A stretch of DNA of 64,000 bases from Natrinema sp. CBA1119 (GCF_002572525.1 NZ_PDBS01000001.1:2418001-2482000), one strand, 5' to 3'. Positions 42,374-52,215 are shown, counted from the first letter of the stretch. The notes: generated by a model not told the origin, from the letters alone. Numbers and translations are program-made.

Positions 42374-45343
42374 ATGGACGGGAACGAGCGCCTCGAGTTG
42401 CCGGTCACCGACGACGCCCTCCCTTTCGATCCCGCCGCTGCGACGATCGAAGACGGCGACGTCTTCGACCTCCTCGAGCCGGCGGTCCAGGAGTGGTGGC
42501 TCGCGGAGTTCGGCGAGTTCGTCCCCGAGAACGACGGCTTCTTCACGCCGCCACAGCGGGGCGCGATCCCGAAGATCCACGACGGGATGAACACCTTGGT
42601 CTGTGCGCCGACTGGCAGCGGCAAGACCCAGGCCAGTTTCTGTGCGATCATCAACGAACTGTTCAAACGCGAGAAGGCGAGCGGGCTCGAAAATTCGGTC
42701 TACTGTCTCTACGTCTCCCCGCTTAAGTCCCTCGCGAACGACATTCACCGCAATCTCGAGGTGCCACTCGAGGGGATCGAAGAAATCGTCGCCGAGCGCG
42801 ACGGCGACGAGTCGATGGGCGAGATCCGCCACGCCATCCGCCACGGTGACACCTCCTCGAGCGACCGACAGAAGATGCTCGAGGAGACGCCGCACATCCT
42901 CAACACGACTCCCGAGACGCTCGCGATCCTCCTCAATTCGCCCAAGTTCCGCGAGAAGCTCCGCACCGTCGAGTACGTCATCGTCGACGAGATCCACTCG
43001 CTGGCGGCGGGGAAGCGAGGGACGCACCTCTCGGTGAGCCTCGAGCGACTCGAGGCGATGGCCCCGGGCGACATCACCAGGATCGGCTGTTCCGCGACGA
43101 TCGAGCCGCTGGATCGCGTGGCGGAATTTCTGGTCGGCTGCGAGAAATCCGGCGGCGACGAGACGGGACGCGTTCGGGATTCGGACGGCGATTCTCGCAG
43201 TTCGACCGCACCGCCCGCGGACAACGCAAGCGGTGAGGCCCCCGATCGAAGTGACCGCCCTGATCGAAGGGACCGCCCCGACGATTCGACCGAGAGTGAG
43301 GGCGAACGGCCCGAACGCGACCGGGAGACTCGCACGGAGACGGAGACCGAAGCGACCCGCGACTACGAGATCGTCGACGCCCGCTTCGCCCGCGAGTTCG
43401 ATCTCCAACTCGAGTGCCCGACGGACGACCTGATCAACACGTCCCGTGAGGTCGTCCAGGAGCGATTCTACCGGATGCTTCACGACCACGTCCAGGGACA
43501 CACGAACACGCTCGTCTTCACCAACACGCGCTCGGGCGCGGAACGCGTCCTCCACAACCTCCGGGAGCGATTCGACGCCTACGACGAGGAGAACTCGGGC
43601 TGTCACCACGGCAGCCTCTCGAAGGAGGTCCGACAGGACATCGAGGGGCGGCTGAAAGACGGCGACCTCGACGTGGTCACCTCCTCGACGAGCCTCGAGT
43701 TGGGGATCGACATGCCCCACGTCGATCTGGTCGTCCAGGTCGGGTCGCCCAAGTCCGTCGCCGCTTTGCTCCAGCGGGTCGGGCGAGCGGGCCACCGCGT
43801 CGGTCAGACCGTCACCGGCCGGGTGATCGCACTCGACCGCGACGAACTCATCGAGTGTGCGGTCATGCTCAAGACGGCCGCAGAGGGGTTCGTCGACTCC
43901 GTGTCGATCCCCGAAAACGCCCAGGACGTGGCCGCCCAGCACGTCTACGGGATGGCGATCGCCGAGATCAGACCCGAGTCAGAGCTGAAAGCGATCCTCC
44001 GACGGGCGTACCCCTATCGCGACTACTCCGCGGCCGAGTACGAGTCGCTCATGCGCTACCTGACGGCGGAGTACGCCGGCCTCGAGGACCGCAACGTCTA
44101 CGCGAAGGTCTGGCGCGACGAGAACGACCCGCCCGACGGCGAACACCACTACGAGGAATACCCGGTCGGCGAGCGGCTGATCGGCAAGCGCGGCCGGCTC
44201 GCGCGCGTCATCTACATGACCAACATCGGCACGATTCCGGACTCCTTTACCTGCGACGTTAAGACGCGAGCGAGCGACGAGTGGGTCGGCCAGCTGGACG
44301 AGTCCTACCTCGACACCCTCGAGAAGGGCGACGTCTTCGTCCTCGGCGGCGATCACTTTGAGTACAGCTACCGTCGCGGGTCGAAGGTCTACGTCGACCG
44401 CACGAGCGCCCGGCCGACCGTCCCGTCGTGGTACTCCGAGCGGCTGCCGCTCTCCTACGATCTGGGCTGTGAGATCATCGACTTTCAGGGGGAGCTCCTC
44501 GCACACTACGAGGACGGCGGCCCCCCGCGGGTCCGCGCGTGGCTCCGCGAGTTCCCGCTGGACGACGACAGCGTCCGCGCGGTCGCCCGCCTGTTCGAGT
44601 ACCAGTGTCGGTACGCCGGCGCGGCGAGCGTGAGCACGCCCGACCGGCTCGCGATCGAGGTCGTCCGCGACCGCGAGGAGTACGAACGCCACTACTACGT
44701 CCACTCGAACTACGGGCGCAAGGTTAACGACGGGTTTTCCCGGCTGCTCGCGTACCGCTGTGCGCAGGAGGCGACGGCCAACGTCCGCGTGGCAGTCGCG
44801 GACAACGGCTTCGTCCTCTCGATGCCGCTCAACCGAAAGGTCGACATCGAGGGCGTCATCGACGACCTCGAGCCCGCCGACGTCCGCGCAGACCTCCGGG
44901 CGTCACTGTCGGGAACCGATCTCCTCCAGCGCTACTTCCGGATCAACGCGACTCGCTCGCTGATGATCCTCAAGCGCTACAAGGGCTATGAGAAGTCCGC
45001 GAGCGAACAGCAGGTCTCCAGCGAGATGCTGCTGGGGTTCGCCGAGGAACTCGAGAACTTCGCCGTGATCGAGGAGACCTACCGCGAGATCCTCGAGGAC
45101 AAGCTGAACGTCGCGGAAATCGAGGGCATCGTCGATGCGATCGACGCAGGCGAGCTCGCGGTCTCGCGACACCTCCTCGATTCGCCGACGCCACGGGCGT
45201 TCGGTCTCGCGACGCTCTCGGCCAGCGACGTCGTCCTCGCCGAGGACGAGAGCGCCGCGCTCCAGTCGTTTCACGACAGCGTGCTCGAGGAGATCGGCGA
45301 GGAGTCGCTGGCGGGGCTGTCGACGGGACCCGAGGGCGAGTGA
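42374..45343 (+). CDS. Lhr-type ATP-dependent helicase
   Basis: 989 residues from ATG 42374; a longer start upstream lies in non-coding-looking sequence. This is a superfamily 2 helicase with Walker A PTGSGKT (79-85), DEIH box (205-208), GCSAT (238-242), and a second RecA domain with TSSTSLELGIDM and QRVGRAGHR. The KRGTHLSVSLERL after the DEIH box is a hallmark of Lhr proteins, which unwind DNA/RNA hybrids and forks. A hydrophilic acidic insert (about 258-329) interrupts the core and includes an 18-bp tandem DNA duplication. The C-terminal 450 residues match the Lhr WH-plus-cap region. Confidence 0.9.
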   Translation: MDGNERLELPVTDDALPFDPAAATIEDGDVFDLLEPAVQEWWLAEFGEFVPENDGFFTPPQRGAIPKIHDGMNTLVCAPTGSGKTQASFCAIINELFKREKASGLENSVYCLYVSPLKSLANDIHRNLEVPLEGIEEIVAERDGDESMGEIRHAIRHGDTSSSDRQKMLEETPHILNTTPETLAILLNSPKFREKLRTVEYVIVDEIHSLAAGKRGTHLSVSLERLEAMAPGDITRIGCSATIEPLDRVAEFLVGCEKSGGDETGRVRDSDGDSRSSTAPPADNASGEAPDRSDRPDRRDRPDDSTESEGERPERDRETRTETETEATRDYEIVDARFAREFDLQLECPTDDLINTSREVVQERFYRMLHDHVQGHTNTLVFTNTRSGAERVLHNLRERFDAYDEENSGCHHGSLSKEVRQDIEGRLKDGDLDVVTSSTSLELGIDMPHVDLVVQVGSPKSVAALLQRVGRAGHRVGQTVTGRVIALDRDELIECAVMLKTAAEGFVDSVSIPENAQDVAAQHVYGMAIAEIRPESELKAILRRAYPYRDYSAAEYESLMRYLTAEYAGLEDRNVYAKVWRDENDPPDGEHHYEEYPVGERLIGKRGRLARVIYMTNIGTIPDSFTCDVKTRASDEWVGQLDESYLDTLEKGDVFVLGGDHFEYSYRRGSKVYVDRTSARPTVPSWYSERLPLSYDLGCEIIDFQGELLAHYEDGGPPRVRAWLREFPLDDDSVRAVARLFEYQCRYAGAASVSTPDRLAIEVVRDREEYERHYYVHSNYGRKVNDGFSRLLAYRCAQEATANVRVAVADNGFVLSMPLNRKVDIEGVIDDLEPADVRADLRASLSGTDLLQRYFRINATRSLMILKRYKGYEKSASEQQVSSEMLLGFAEELENFAVIEETYREILEDKLNVAEIEGIVDAIDAGELAVSRHLLDSPTPRAFGLATLSASDVVLAEDESAALQSFHDSVLEEIGEESLAGLSTGPEGE
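43244..43278 (+). repeat. 18-bp tandem duplication in the helicase linker
   Basis: GATCGAAGTGACCGCCC (43244-43260) is followed at once by GATCGAAGGGACCGCCC (43262-43278), encoding DRSDRP and DRRDRP. It sits in the acidic insert, where length changes are tolerated, and contains the same GAAGTGACC word as the gene-internal palindromes. Confidence 0.5.
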
Positions 45344-45560
45344 CGGAGTCCGCACTCGAGTCGCGTTCGCCAGCGAACCCGATCATCACGTTACCAGCGG
45401 TAGCTCTCGCCCAAACTGACTTTGTGTTGGAAACTGAAGTGGTGGTGTATCACCGATGATGCGCCAGACAATTCCACGCGCAGGGGCCGACGATCTGTAT
45501 CGCGAATCCAACGGCGTGATCCGCCGTCCACTGACCAGCCGTCAGAACGGGGTGCGATAG

Positions 45561-46421
45561 ATGGTCGATCACGAGACCTGGAGCGACGAGCAGTCGACGG
45601 CGACCGTCTCGGTCGATGGCCGCGATCTCGAGGTGGCGTACCACGACACCGGTCCTGACGAGGGCGAGGGCGAGGGCCCGCCGGTCGTCTTCGTCCACGG
45701 CATCCCGACTTGGTCGTTCCTCTGGCGGGATATCGTGCCGCCGGTCGCCGAGGATCGACGCACGATCGCGCTCGATATGGTCGGCTACGGCAACTCCGCG
45801 ATGAGCGACGACTTCGACCGCTCGATTCGCGCACAAGAAGAGATGCTCGAGGCCCTGCTCGCGGACCTCGCTATCGGTCGAATCGCGCTCGTCGCCCACG
45901 ACATCGGCGGCGGCGTCGCCCTGCGCTTCGCCGCGCACAATCCCGATGTGGTTGAGCGACTCGTCCTCTCGAATGCGGTCTGTTATGACTCCTGGCCGGT
46001 CGAGTTCGTCTCGAATCTGGGTCTTCCGTCGACGGCCAATCTCGAGCGCGAGGAACTCGAGGGGCGCCTCGATTCGGCGTTCGTCGAGGGCGCTTACGGC
46101 GAGGCCGATCCCGAGTTCGTCGACGGGATGAAAGCGCCGTGGCTGACCGACGAGGGCCACGTCTCGCTGGTCCGCGACGCCGTCGCGACGAACACCAACC
46201 ACACGACCGAGATCGACTACGAGGCGATCACCGCGGAGACGCTACTGCTGTGGGGCGAAGACGACGTGATGCAGCCCTACGCCTACGCCGAACGATTGGC
46301 CGAGGATATCTCGGACGCGACACTCGCGCCGCTGTCGGACGCCTACCACTGGGTGCCCGAGGATCGATCCGACGCCTACGCCGACCGCCTCCGCGAGTTC
46401 CTGTCCGGAACGGAAGTGTAA
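45561..46421 (+). CDS. Alpha/beta-hydrolase, dehalogenase/epoxide-hydrolase type
   Basis: 286 residues. The oxyanion HGIP is at 46-49. The nucleophile elbow is H113-D114-I-G-G, an aspartate rather than serine, as in haloalkane/fluoroacetate dehalogenases and epoxide hydrolases. The acid is D234 or D235 (WGEDD) and the base H263 (AYHW). Substrate is unknown; a C-halogen or epoxide substrate is possible. The cap region 150-205 is intact. A regulator gene follows within 31 nt, so the hydrolase may be controlled by it. Confidence 0.88.
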   Translation: MVDHETWSDEQSTATVSVDGRDLEVAYHDTGPDEGEGEGPPVVFVHGIPTWSFLWRDIVPPVAEDRRTIALDMVGYGNSAMSDDFDRSIRAQEEMLEALLADLAIGRIALVAHDIGGGVALRFAAHNPDVVERLVLSNAVCYDSWPVEFVSNLGLPSTANLEREELEGRLDSAFVEGAYGEADPEFVDGMKAPWLTDEGHVSLVRDAVATNTNHTTEIDYEAITAETLLLWGEDDVMQPYAYAERLAEDISDATLAPLSDAYHWVPEDRSDAYADRLREFLSGTEV

Positions 46422-46451
46422 CAGTATGTCAGCTACGACACTCACGCACGT

Positions 46452-46976
46452 ATGAGTGGTGACCCACCAACCTGGGATTTCAAAGATCGCGACATCGCGA
46501 TCCTCTGTGAACTCTCGAACGATCCGCAGTTGTCCTCTCGGGAACTCACGCAGGTGCTCGAGGAGGAGTACGATATCGACGTCTCCCACGTCACCGTCAG
46601 CGAGTCGATCCGACGGATGCGCGACGAGGGCGTCTTCCGCGAGGCGATCATTCCCAACGAGGAGTACTACATCTTCGCGCTGTTCGAGTTCAAGTTCAAT
46701 CCCGAGAACTTCGCCGAGAGCTGGCGCGACGCGATGGAGTACATCAAGGCGGACAAACACACCCTGTTCTTCTTCCTCTCGGACGGGGAGTACCAGTGGA
46801 AGACCGTGATGATGTTCCGCGATCGCCAGGAGGTCTCCCAGTGGATCCACGAGTGCTACACCGAATACGGCGACGTCATCGCGAACATCCGCAACTCGGC
46901 GGTTCACAACGTCCTCAAGTTCCAGACCGATCCGCGGATCTACGAGGACCTCCGAAACGAACGCAACGAGCGGTAA
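46452..46976 (+). CDS. Lrp/AsnC-like winged-helix transcriptional regulator
   Basis: 174 residues. The N-terminal winged helix (DRDIAILCELSNDPQLSSRELTQVLEEEYDIDVSHVTVSESIRRMRDEGVF) is of the Lrp type found in haloarchaea. The C-terminal part is a ligand-binding alpha/beta domain (IPNEEYYIFALFEFKF...TLFFFLSDGEYQWKTVMMF) rather than a classical RAM domain. It lies between the hydrolase and the convergent fatty-acid cluster, a position suggesting control of that catabolism. Confidence 0.82.
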   Translation: MSGDPPTWDFKDRDIAILCELSNDPQLSSRELTQVLEEEYDIDVSHVTVSESIRRMRDEGVFREAIIPNEEYYIFALFEFKFNPENFAESWRDAMEYIKADKHTLFFFLSDGEYQWKTVMMFRDRQEVSQWIHECYTEYGDVIANIRNSAVHNVLKFQTDPRIYEDLRNERNER

Positions 46977-46992
46977 CCCCGCCCGGTAGTTG

Positions 46993-47445
46993 TTAGCCGT
47001 CGATGCCGTCGCGGAACAGTCGGTAGGTAGTCCGGCCGACGGCAGCCTCGCCGTCTTCCCCCTCGATGGTCACGTCGGTGACGCCGGTCGAGCCGCCGAC
47101 GCGAAGTACTTCGGCTTCGGCCCGCAGGTCGCCCGTCGCCGGCCGTAGATACGAGACGTTGAGGTCTGTCGTCGTCAGGAACGCCTCCGACGGGTTCTCT
47201 AACGTGCTTCGGAGTGCGAACGCACTCGAAGTGTCGATCAGCGTCGCGACGATCCCGCCGTGGACCGGATCGTATCCCTCAGTCCCGGTGGGGTTCTCGA
47301 AGTCCTCGTTTCGATCGATGACGAGGACCGCACGTCCGTCCTCGAGGTGGTCGACGTCGATGTCGAGCCACGACAGGTAGCCGTGGTGTTCGACGAACGA
47401 CGCCCACTCGGGCCACGCGGACGGCTCGTCCGGTCCGTCGGTCAT
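46993..47445 (-). CDS. PaaI-family hotdog thioesterase
   Basis: 150 residues. The hotdog helix DPVHGGIVATLIDTSSAFALRS with the conserved HGG is present, followed by the strands TTDLNVSYLRPATGDLRAEAEVLR. It probably hydrolyses acyl-CoA or aromatic acyl-CoA thioesters. The start follows the HCDH-ECH stop by a single base, so the two form an operon. Confidence 0.85.
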   Translation of the reverse strand: MTDGPDEPSAWPEWASFVEHHGYLSWLDIDVDHLEDGRAVLVIDRNEDFENPTGTEGYDPVHGGIVATLIDTSSAFALRSTLENPSEAFLTTTDLNVSYLRPATGDLRAEAEVLRVGGSTGVTDVTIEGEDGEAAVGRTTYRLFRDGIDG

Positions 47446-47446
47446 G

Positions 47447-49399
47447 TTACTTGCCCTCGAACTCGGGGTCGCGATCCTCCGCGAAGGCCGCGGTCCCTTC
47501 CAGGACGTCCTCCGTGCTCGTCAGGAGTCCGAAGCCCTGGCTCTCCATGGCGAGTGCGGCTTCCATGCTCGCGTCCTCGCCCTCGTTCATGACCTTCTTG
47601 GCGATCTTGAGGCCGATCGGCGGACCGCCGGCGAGGTCGGAGACGAACTCCTCAACGGTGTCGTCGAACTCGTCGCGCTCGACTGAACGGTTGATGAGGC
47701 CCCACTCTTCGGCGCGGTCGGCGTCGATGTGGTTGCCTCGGAAGACCAGTTCTTTCGCGCGGGTCTCGCCGAGGATGCGGGTGAGTCGCTGCGTGCCGCC
47801 GCCGCCGGGGATCAGGCCGAGGCTGATCTCCGGCGTGCCGAAGGACGAGCGGTCGGTCGCGACGCGCAGGTCACAGGCCAGCGCGAGCTCGAGGCCGCCG
47901 CCGAGACAGAAGCCGTCGATCTTCGCGAGGACGGGGCGTTCGAAGTCGTTGACCGTCTCGAAGGCGGGCGTCACGTCCATCAGGTCGGTCGGGTTCGCGT
48001 CGCTGAAGCCGGAGACGTCCGCGCCGGCACAGAACGCCTGGTCGCCCGCGCCTTCGATCGTCGCACACCGGACCTCGTCGGTGTCGACCGAGGAGAACAG
48101 CTCGTCGATTTCGTTGAGCAGGTCCTCCGAGAGCGCGTTCATCCGCGACGGGCGGTCGAGTTCGACGGAGAGAACGCCGTCCTCGAGTTCGTAGTTCAGG
48201 TCGTGGAAGGGGCCGAGTTCGTCGTCGCCGTAGTCATAAAAGCCGGCACCGGCGTCCTCGCCGGTCTTGCCTTCCTCGACGAGCTGCTCGAGGTAGGGAT
48301 GGGGCTCGAAGCGGTCGGAACCCGTCTCCTCGTAGAGGGTCTCGAGCTTCTCGAGGACCTCGTCGAGGCCGATCTTGTCGGCTCGTCGGCAGATGCCCTC
48401 GGGGAAGCCGAGTCCGAGCTGGACGCCGGTGTCGACCTCTTCGGGCGTCGCGACGTCCTCACCGACGAGGAAAGCCGCGCGGTTGATCATGCGGGCCTCG
48501 ACGCGGAGCCAGTCGAAGCCGCCCGCGTCCTCGGGTTCGTAGTCGGCGCCGTCGCCGTCCTCGTAGTCGTAAAAGCCCTTGCCGGTCTTCTGGCCGAGTT
48601 CGTCGGCCTCGACCTTCTCTTCCGTGATCGGCGGGATCGGACTGCCGCCCTCCTTGCGGACGTGGTAGCCCACGTCGATGCCGGTGAGATCGCCGAGTTC
48701 GAATGGCCCCATCGGGTAGCCCCGTTCGTGGACCATGGTGGCGTCGGCCTGCCGGATGGTGACCTCGCCGTTCGAGACCATCCAGGCGGGCTCGCCGCCG
48801 AAGGGGCCGACGATGGTGTTGACGACGAAGCCGCGGACGTCCTTGCGGACGTAGATCGGCGTCTTGCCGATGGACTCGACCCACTCGTATCCCGCTTCGG
48901 CGGCCTCGTCGCTGGTGTCCTCGCCGTAGATGACCTCGACGAGGTCCATCTTGACCGGCGGGTTGAAAAAGTGCAGTCCGAGCACGCGCTCGGGCGTGTC
49001 CACAGCCTCCGCGATGTCCGAGATCGGAAGACTCGAGGTGTTCGTCGCCAGCAGCGTGTCCTCGCTGGTGTACTCCTCGAGGGAGGTGAAGATGTCGTGT
49101 TTCAGATCGAGGTCCTCGGGTGCGGCCTCGATCACGAGGTCGGCGTCGCCGACGGCCTCCTCGAGATCCGTCGTGATATCGATCCGCGAGAGGACCTCGT
49201 CGGCCGACTCGTCGATGAGTTCTTTCTCCTCGAGTTTCTCGACGCTCCACTTGATCGACTCGTAGCCGTCCTCGACGAACTCGTCTTTGATGTCCCGCAT
49301 CGTGACATCGTAGCCGGCCATGGCCGTTACTTCGGTGATTCCGTGCCCCATGTTCCCCGCGCCCAGCACTGCAACGCGGTCGATGCTGTCCAGTGACAT
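47447..49399 (-). CDS. 3-hydroxyacyl-CoA dehydrogenase / enoyl-CoA hydratase fusion
   Basis: 650 residues from ATG 49399. The N-terminal NAD-binding GAGNMG (13-18) and the HCDH C-terminal domain (to about 390) are followed by a crotonase domain: FCLGGGLELALACDLRVATDRSSFGTPEISLGLIPGGGGTQRL. It performs hydration of enoyl-CoA and oxidation of 3-hydroxyacyl-CoA in beta-oxidation. Domain order (HCDH first) is the reverse of bacterial FadB and typical of archaea. A CTTAATA box lies about 28 nt before the start. Confidence 0.93.
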   Translation of the reverse strand: MSLDSIDRVAVLGAGNMGHGITEVTAMAGYDVTMRDIKDEFVEDGYESIKWSVEKLEEKELIDESADEVLSRIDITTDLEEAVGDADLVIEAAPEDLDLKHDIFTSLEEYTSEDTLLATNTSSLPISDIAEAVDTPERVLGLHFFNPPVKMDLVEVIYGEDTSDEAAEAGYEWVESIGKTPIYVRKDVRGFVVNTIVGPFGGEPAWMVSNGEVTIRQADATMVHERGYPMGPFELGDLTGIDVGYHVRKEGGSPIPPITEEKVEADELGQKTGKGFYDYEDGDGADYEPEDAGGFDWLRVEARMINRAAFLVGEDVATPEEVDTGVQLGLGFPEGICRRADKIGLDEVLEKLETLYEETGSDRFEPHPYLEQLVEEGKTGEDAGAGFYDYGDDELGPFHDLNYELEDGVLSVELDRPSRMNALSEDLLNEIDELFSSVDTDEVRCATIEGAGDQAFCAGADVSGFSDANPTDLMDVTPAFETVNDFERPVLAKIDGFCLGGGLELALACDLRVATDRSSFGTPEISLGLIPGGGGTQRLTRILGETRAKELVFRGNHIDADRAEEWGLINRSVERDEFDDTVEEFVSDLAGGPPIGLKIAKKVMNEGEDASMEAALAMESQGFGLLTSTEDVLEGTAAFAEDRDPEFEGK

Positions 49400-50051
49400 G
49401 GTCGTGTGATTGCTCGGGATCGTCTTAATACCACCGAACCGACTTAGCAATGTTAAGCCCGTTGTCTGCCGTTGTACCGCGCATACGCTGACTCGAGTTT
49501 GGAGTAAACGTCGGTAATCGAAACTCGGGTTTATTCCGACCGGACGGCCGATCAGCGGTCGACGGGACGGAACGAGTTCGATTTCGCGATCGACTCGAGT
49601 CGTCCGACTCGACTGTCCCTCGTCGGTTTCTGACGTGGCGTACAGGGAAGCAACGCATGCTCCAGACCAATCAACCGGCGTGCGGTGGCGCGCGCTGGGC
49701 CGCGGTGAATGGTAATGAACCGCGGCCTGACACTGCGCGAGGGATGAGCGAGCGACGGCAGGAGCGAGCGAATCGGTTGGGGAGGGCGTGGCGATTCCCT
49801 GTTGCCACGATAGCAGGACGCTTTATTTCCCACAATTCCCCCAGACTACGCCGTTCCATTCACTCTACTACCGAACAGTTCGTTCGACGACTATCGGGTG
49901 AGCCAGCCGCTTCAGAACCGTTCTGTGCCGCTGCTCACTCTCGATGCGCCAGCAGCAAAAAGTACGACCAGCTTCGTTCGATCCGTCGGTCGGTTCGCTC
50001 GCCACTCGAGCGGCAGACGCTGTCGGACGGAGAAATCGTGGACCGATCCCG
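49400..50051. other. Intergenic region, 652 bp, with a repeat-like segment
   Basis: The first 50 bp hold the promoter of the fusion gene (CTTAATA, 49424-49430). At about 49680-49810 is a GC-rich block with a perfect hairpin GGCCGCGG/CCGCGGCC (49698-49705, 49720-49727) and GAGGGATGAGCGAGCGACGG followed by GGGGAGGGCGTGG. It has the look of a dispersed haloarchaeal repeat. The rest has no gene. Confidence 0.5.
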
Positions 50052-51113
50052 CTACAGCGGTTCGTCGCCCTCGATGATCCGTTTGGCCCGCGCTGCCAGC
50101 GCCGGCACGCGCTCTTCCATCAGCGGGTACATCGGATCGTCGCTGTTCCCCTCGAGGTAGCGCCGGAAGAACATCTCGCCGAGGCCGGCCAGCTTGTAGA
50201 CGGCCAGTGTCCGGTAGAACCGCTCGTGTTCGAACTCGTAGCCGGTCAGCTCCTCCCAGCGCTCGACCAGTTCGGGTCGGCTCGAGTAGCCCTCTCGCTC
50301 CATGAAGCGGGTCGAGAGTTCGGGAATCGACGGCTCGGGGTCTTTCGCGTCGCGCCAGTAGGAAAGCATCCAGCCCAGATCGGCGCGCGGATCGCCGAGC
50401 GTGGCCATCTCCCAGTCGAAGACGCCGATCAGTTCCGGCGGCGTTCCGGGGGCGAACATGACGTTGTCGAGCTTGTAGTCGCCGTGGACGAGGGTGTGGG
50501 GGTGTTCGTCGGGAACGTTGTCCCGGAGCCAGTCGCCGACCTCGTGGAGGTCGGGCACTTCCCGCTCGTCCTCGGTGACTTCGAACGCCCACGAGAGCTG
50601 TTTGCCCCAGCGGTCGACCTGTCGCTGGGTGTAGCCGGCGGGGCGGCCGAACTCGCCGAGACCGATCTCCTCGTAGTCCAGGTCGTGGATTTTCGCCAGC
50701 GTGTCGACGAGCTCTTCGCCGATCCGCTCGCGCTGGTCCGGCTCGGCGAACCGTTCGGGCTCGTCCTCGCGGAGGACGTCCCCCTCGAGTTGCTCCATCA
50801 CGTAAAAGTCGCTGCCGATGACGTCGTGGTCTTCGCAGGCGAGCACCGGGGTCGGCACGGGAACGTCGGTGTCGGCGACCGCGTTCGTCACGCGGTACTC
50901 GCGGAGGACGTCATGTGCCGTGTCGGCGGTTTCGCCCGGCGGCGGCCGCCGGATAACGAGCTCGCGGTCGCCCCAGGTGACGAACAGGGTCTCGTTCGAG
51001 TGTCCTTCCTGATGGCGGGCAATGTCGTAGTCGTCGACCTCGCCGAGGTGTTCTCCCAGATACGCGACCAGCGCGTCCTCGTCGACGAGGCGCTCGTAGT
51101 AGTTCTCGCTCAT
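50052..51113 (-). CDS. APH-type phosphotransferase, ACAD10/LvaA-like
   Basis: 353 residues from ATG 51113; a TTG 90 bases upstream is possible but less likely. This is a choline/aminoglycoside kinase fold with catalytic HGDYKLDN (H210, D212, N217) and metal D233 (VFDWEMATLGDPRADLGW). The DPRADLGWML signature and the neighbourhood of acyl-CoA enzymes match the subgroup that includes the kinase domain of ACAD10/11 and bacterial LvaA, which phosphorylate 4-hydroxyacyl-CoA. Antibiotic resistance is an unlikely role. Substrate assignment is inference. Confidence 0.82.
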   Translation of the reverse strand: MSENYYERLVDEDALVAYLGEHLGEVDDYDIARHQEGHSNETLFVTWGDRELVIRRPPPGETADTAHDVLREYRVTNAVADTDVPVPTPVLACEDHDVIGSDFYVMEQLEGDVLREDEPERFAEPDQRERIGEELVDTLAKIHDLDYEEIGLGEFGRPAGYTQRQVDRWGKQLSWAFEVTEDEREVPDLHEVGDWLRDNVPDEHPHTLVHGDYKLDNVMFAPGTPPELIGVFDWEMATLGDPRADLGWMLSYWRDAKDPEPSIPELSTRFMEREGYSSRPELVERWEELTGYEFEHERFYRTLAVYKLAGLGEMFFRRYLEGNSDDPMYPLMEERVPALAARAKRIIEGDEPL

Positions 51114-51415
51114 GGGAGCGACTCGGCGGTGCTGTCGGCGCGGGCGGCCGATACGATGTCGTCCGGCGATTCGTGATTCGCTGTGGGCATTGTCGTATGC
51201 CAATACGTCCCCCCTTAACGAAAATAGTTACGCCGCAAACCATCTTTTACAATGTTTGTGCGGTGGAAGTTACCAATGGGCGCGGATATTGGCCGGGAAC
51301 CAGACGGAAGCGGCCGCTCGAGCGGAACCGCCGCGGGCGTTCGTCGGGAACGCGATCGGCCCGAAATTCCTCGCCGGCTCCGTTCGACCGCCCCAATCAG
51401 GAGAGAGACCGCGAC

Positions 51416-51985
51416 TTACCCGAGGATGTAGTCGAGTTTCGGGTACTTCTCGAGCAGCGGCTGCCCGTCGATCTCGTACGCCTCGATGAGCCGGTCCAGT
51501 CCGAGGATCCGGCCGGCACCGAAGGCGGCGACGGCGAGGAACACGAGCATGTACGCGAAGTCACCGTTGATGAACCCGTGAGCCATGTCCCAGTTCCCGA
51601 AGTAGAACATGAGCATCATGAGCGCGCCGAAGAACGCCGCGAGGCGGACGAGCGCACCGACGAGCAGGCCGAGGCCGATGAGGACCTCGCCCCACGGGAC
51701 GGCGACGTTCGCGAATTCGACGAACCACGGCGTGGACCCCATCCAGGCGAACACGTCGGCGAGTGGGTTACCGTTCGTGGCGGCGCTGTGGGTCAGGTAG
51801 CCACCGGCGCTAAAGCCGCCCTCCGCGATCTTCGTGACCCCGGAGTACAGGAACGCGTAACCCATCATGAGCCGTAGCGCGAGCACGAACCACGCGCTCA
51901 GGCTGTGGGCCTTCGCGCGGACGCTGACGCCGCCGATCTCGCTCTCGAACACGTTCGCACCGACACTCATCTTCTCTGTGGACAT
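51416..51985 (-). CDS. DoxX-family membrane protein
   Basis: 189 residues, four membrane helices. WFVLALRLMMGYAFLYSGVTKI (helix 1 with R/G-YxFL-G) starts the DoxX domain. GEVLIGLGLLVGALVRLAAFFGALMMLMFYFG is the central part. DoxX was described as the small subunit of an archaeal terminal quinol oxidase and is also found in unrelated redox systems. It has its own promoter with an operator-like palindrome. Confidence 0.85.
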   Translation of the reverse strand: MSTEKMSVGANVFESEIGGVSVRAKAHSLSAWFVLALRLMMGYAFLYSGVTKIAEGGFSAGGYLTHSAATNGNPLADVFAWMGSTPWFVEFANVAVPWGEVLIGLGLLVGALVRLAAFFGALMMLMFYFGNWDMAHGFINGDFAYMLVFLAVAAFGAGRILGLDRLIEAYEIDGQPLLEKYPKLDYILG

Positions 51986-51998
51986 GTGATCTTCATCT

Positions 51999-52012
51999 AC
52001 GTCTATAGACGT
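51999..52012. promoter_or_regulatory. Operator-like palindrome ACGTCTATAGACGT at the DoxX promoter
   Basis: A perfect 14-bp palindrome located 14-27 nt upstream of the DoxX ATG, with a third half-site TAGACGT at 52031-52037 overlapping the TATA box (TTTATATAG, about 52022-52031). With that TATA box the start of transcription falls inside the palindrome, so a repressor bound there would block initiation. Confidence 0.6.
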
Positions 52013-52215
52013 CGACAGACGCTATATAAATAGACGTGAATTCTACAATCGCGGGAATCTATTTTCAGACCTCTTCGAGACGGTCTCGTCGGATTCGCGG
52101 GCTCGGTTCGAGATGGCGATCGGACTTAAACGGATACCTCGCGAGTTCAAGATCCAGCGACTGACTCGGATCCGGGGAATCAATTCTCGGCTCTCGCTCG
52201 AGCCACCGATTGAAC

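Noticed and set aside
42158-43942. 594-codon minus-strand frame opposite the Lhr helicase
   Set aside because: Antisense to conserved helicase motifs; no recognisable fold.
50052-51113. Aminoglycoside resistance kinase
   Set aside because: The DPRADLGW signature and the acyl-CoA gene neighbourhood fit the ACAD10/LvaA-like subgroup better than antibiotic kinases.
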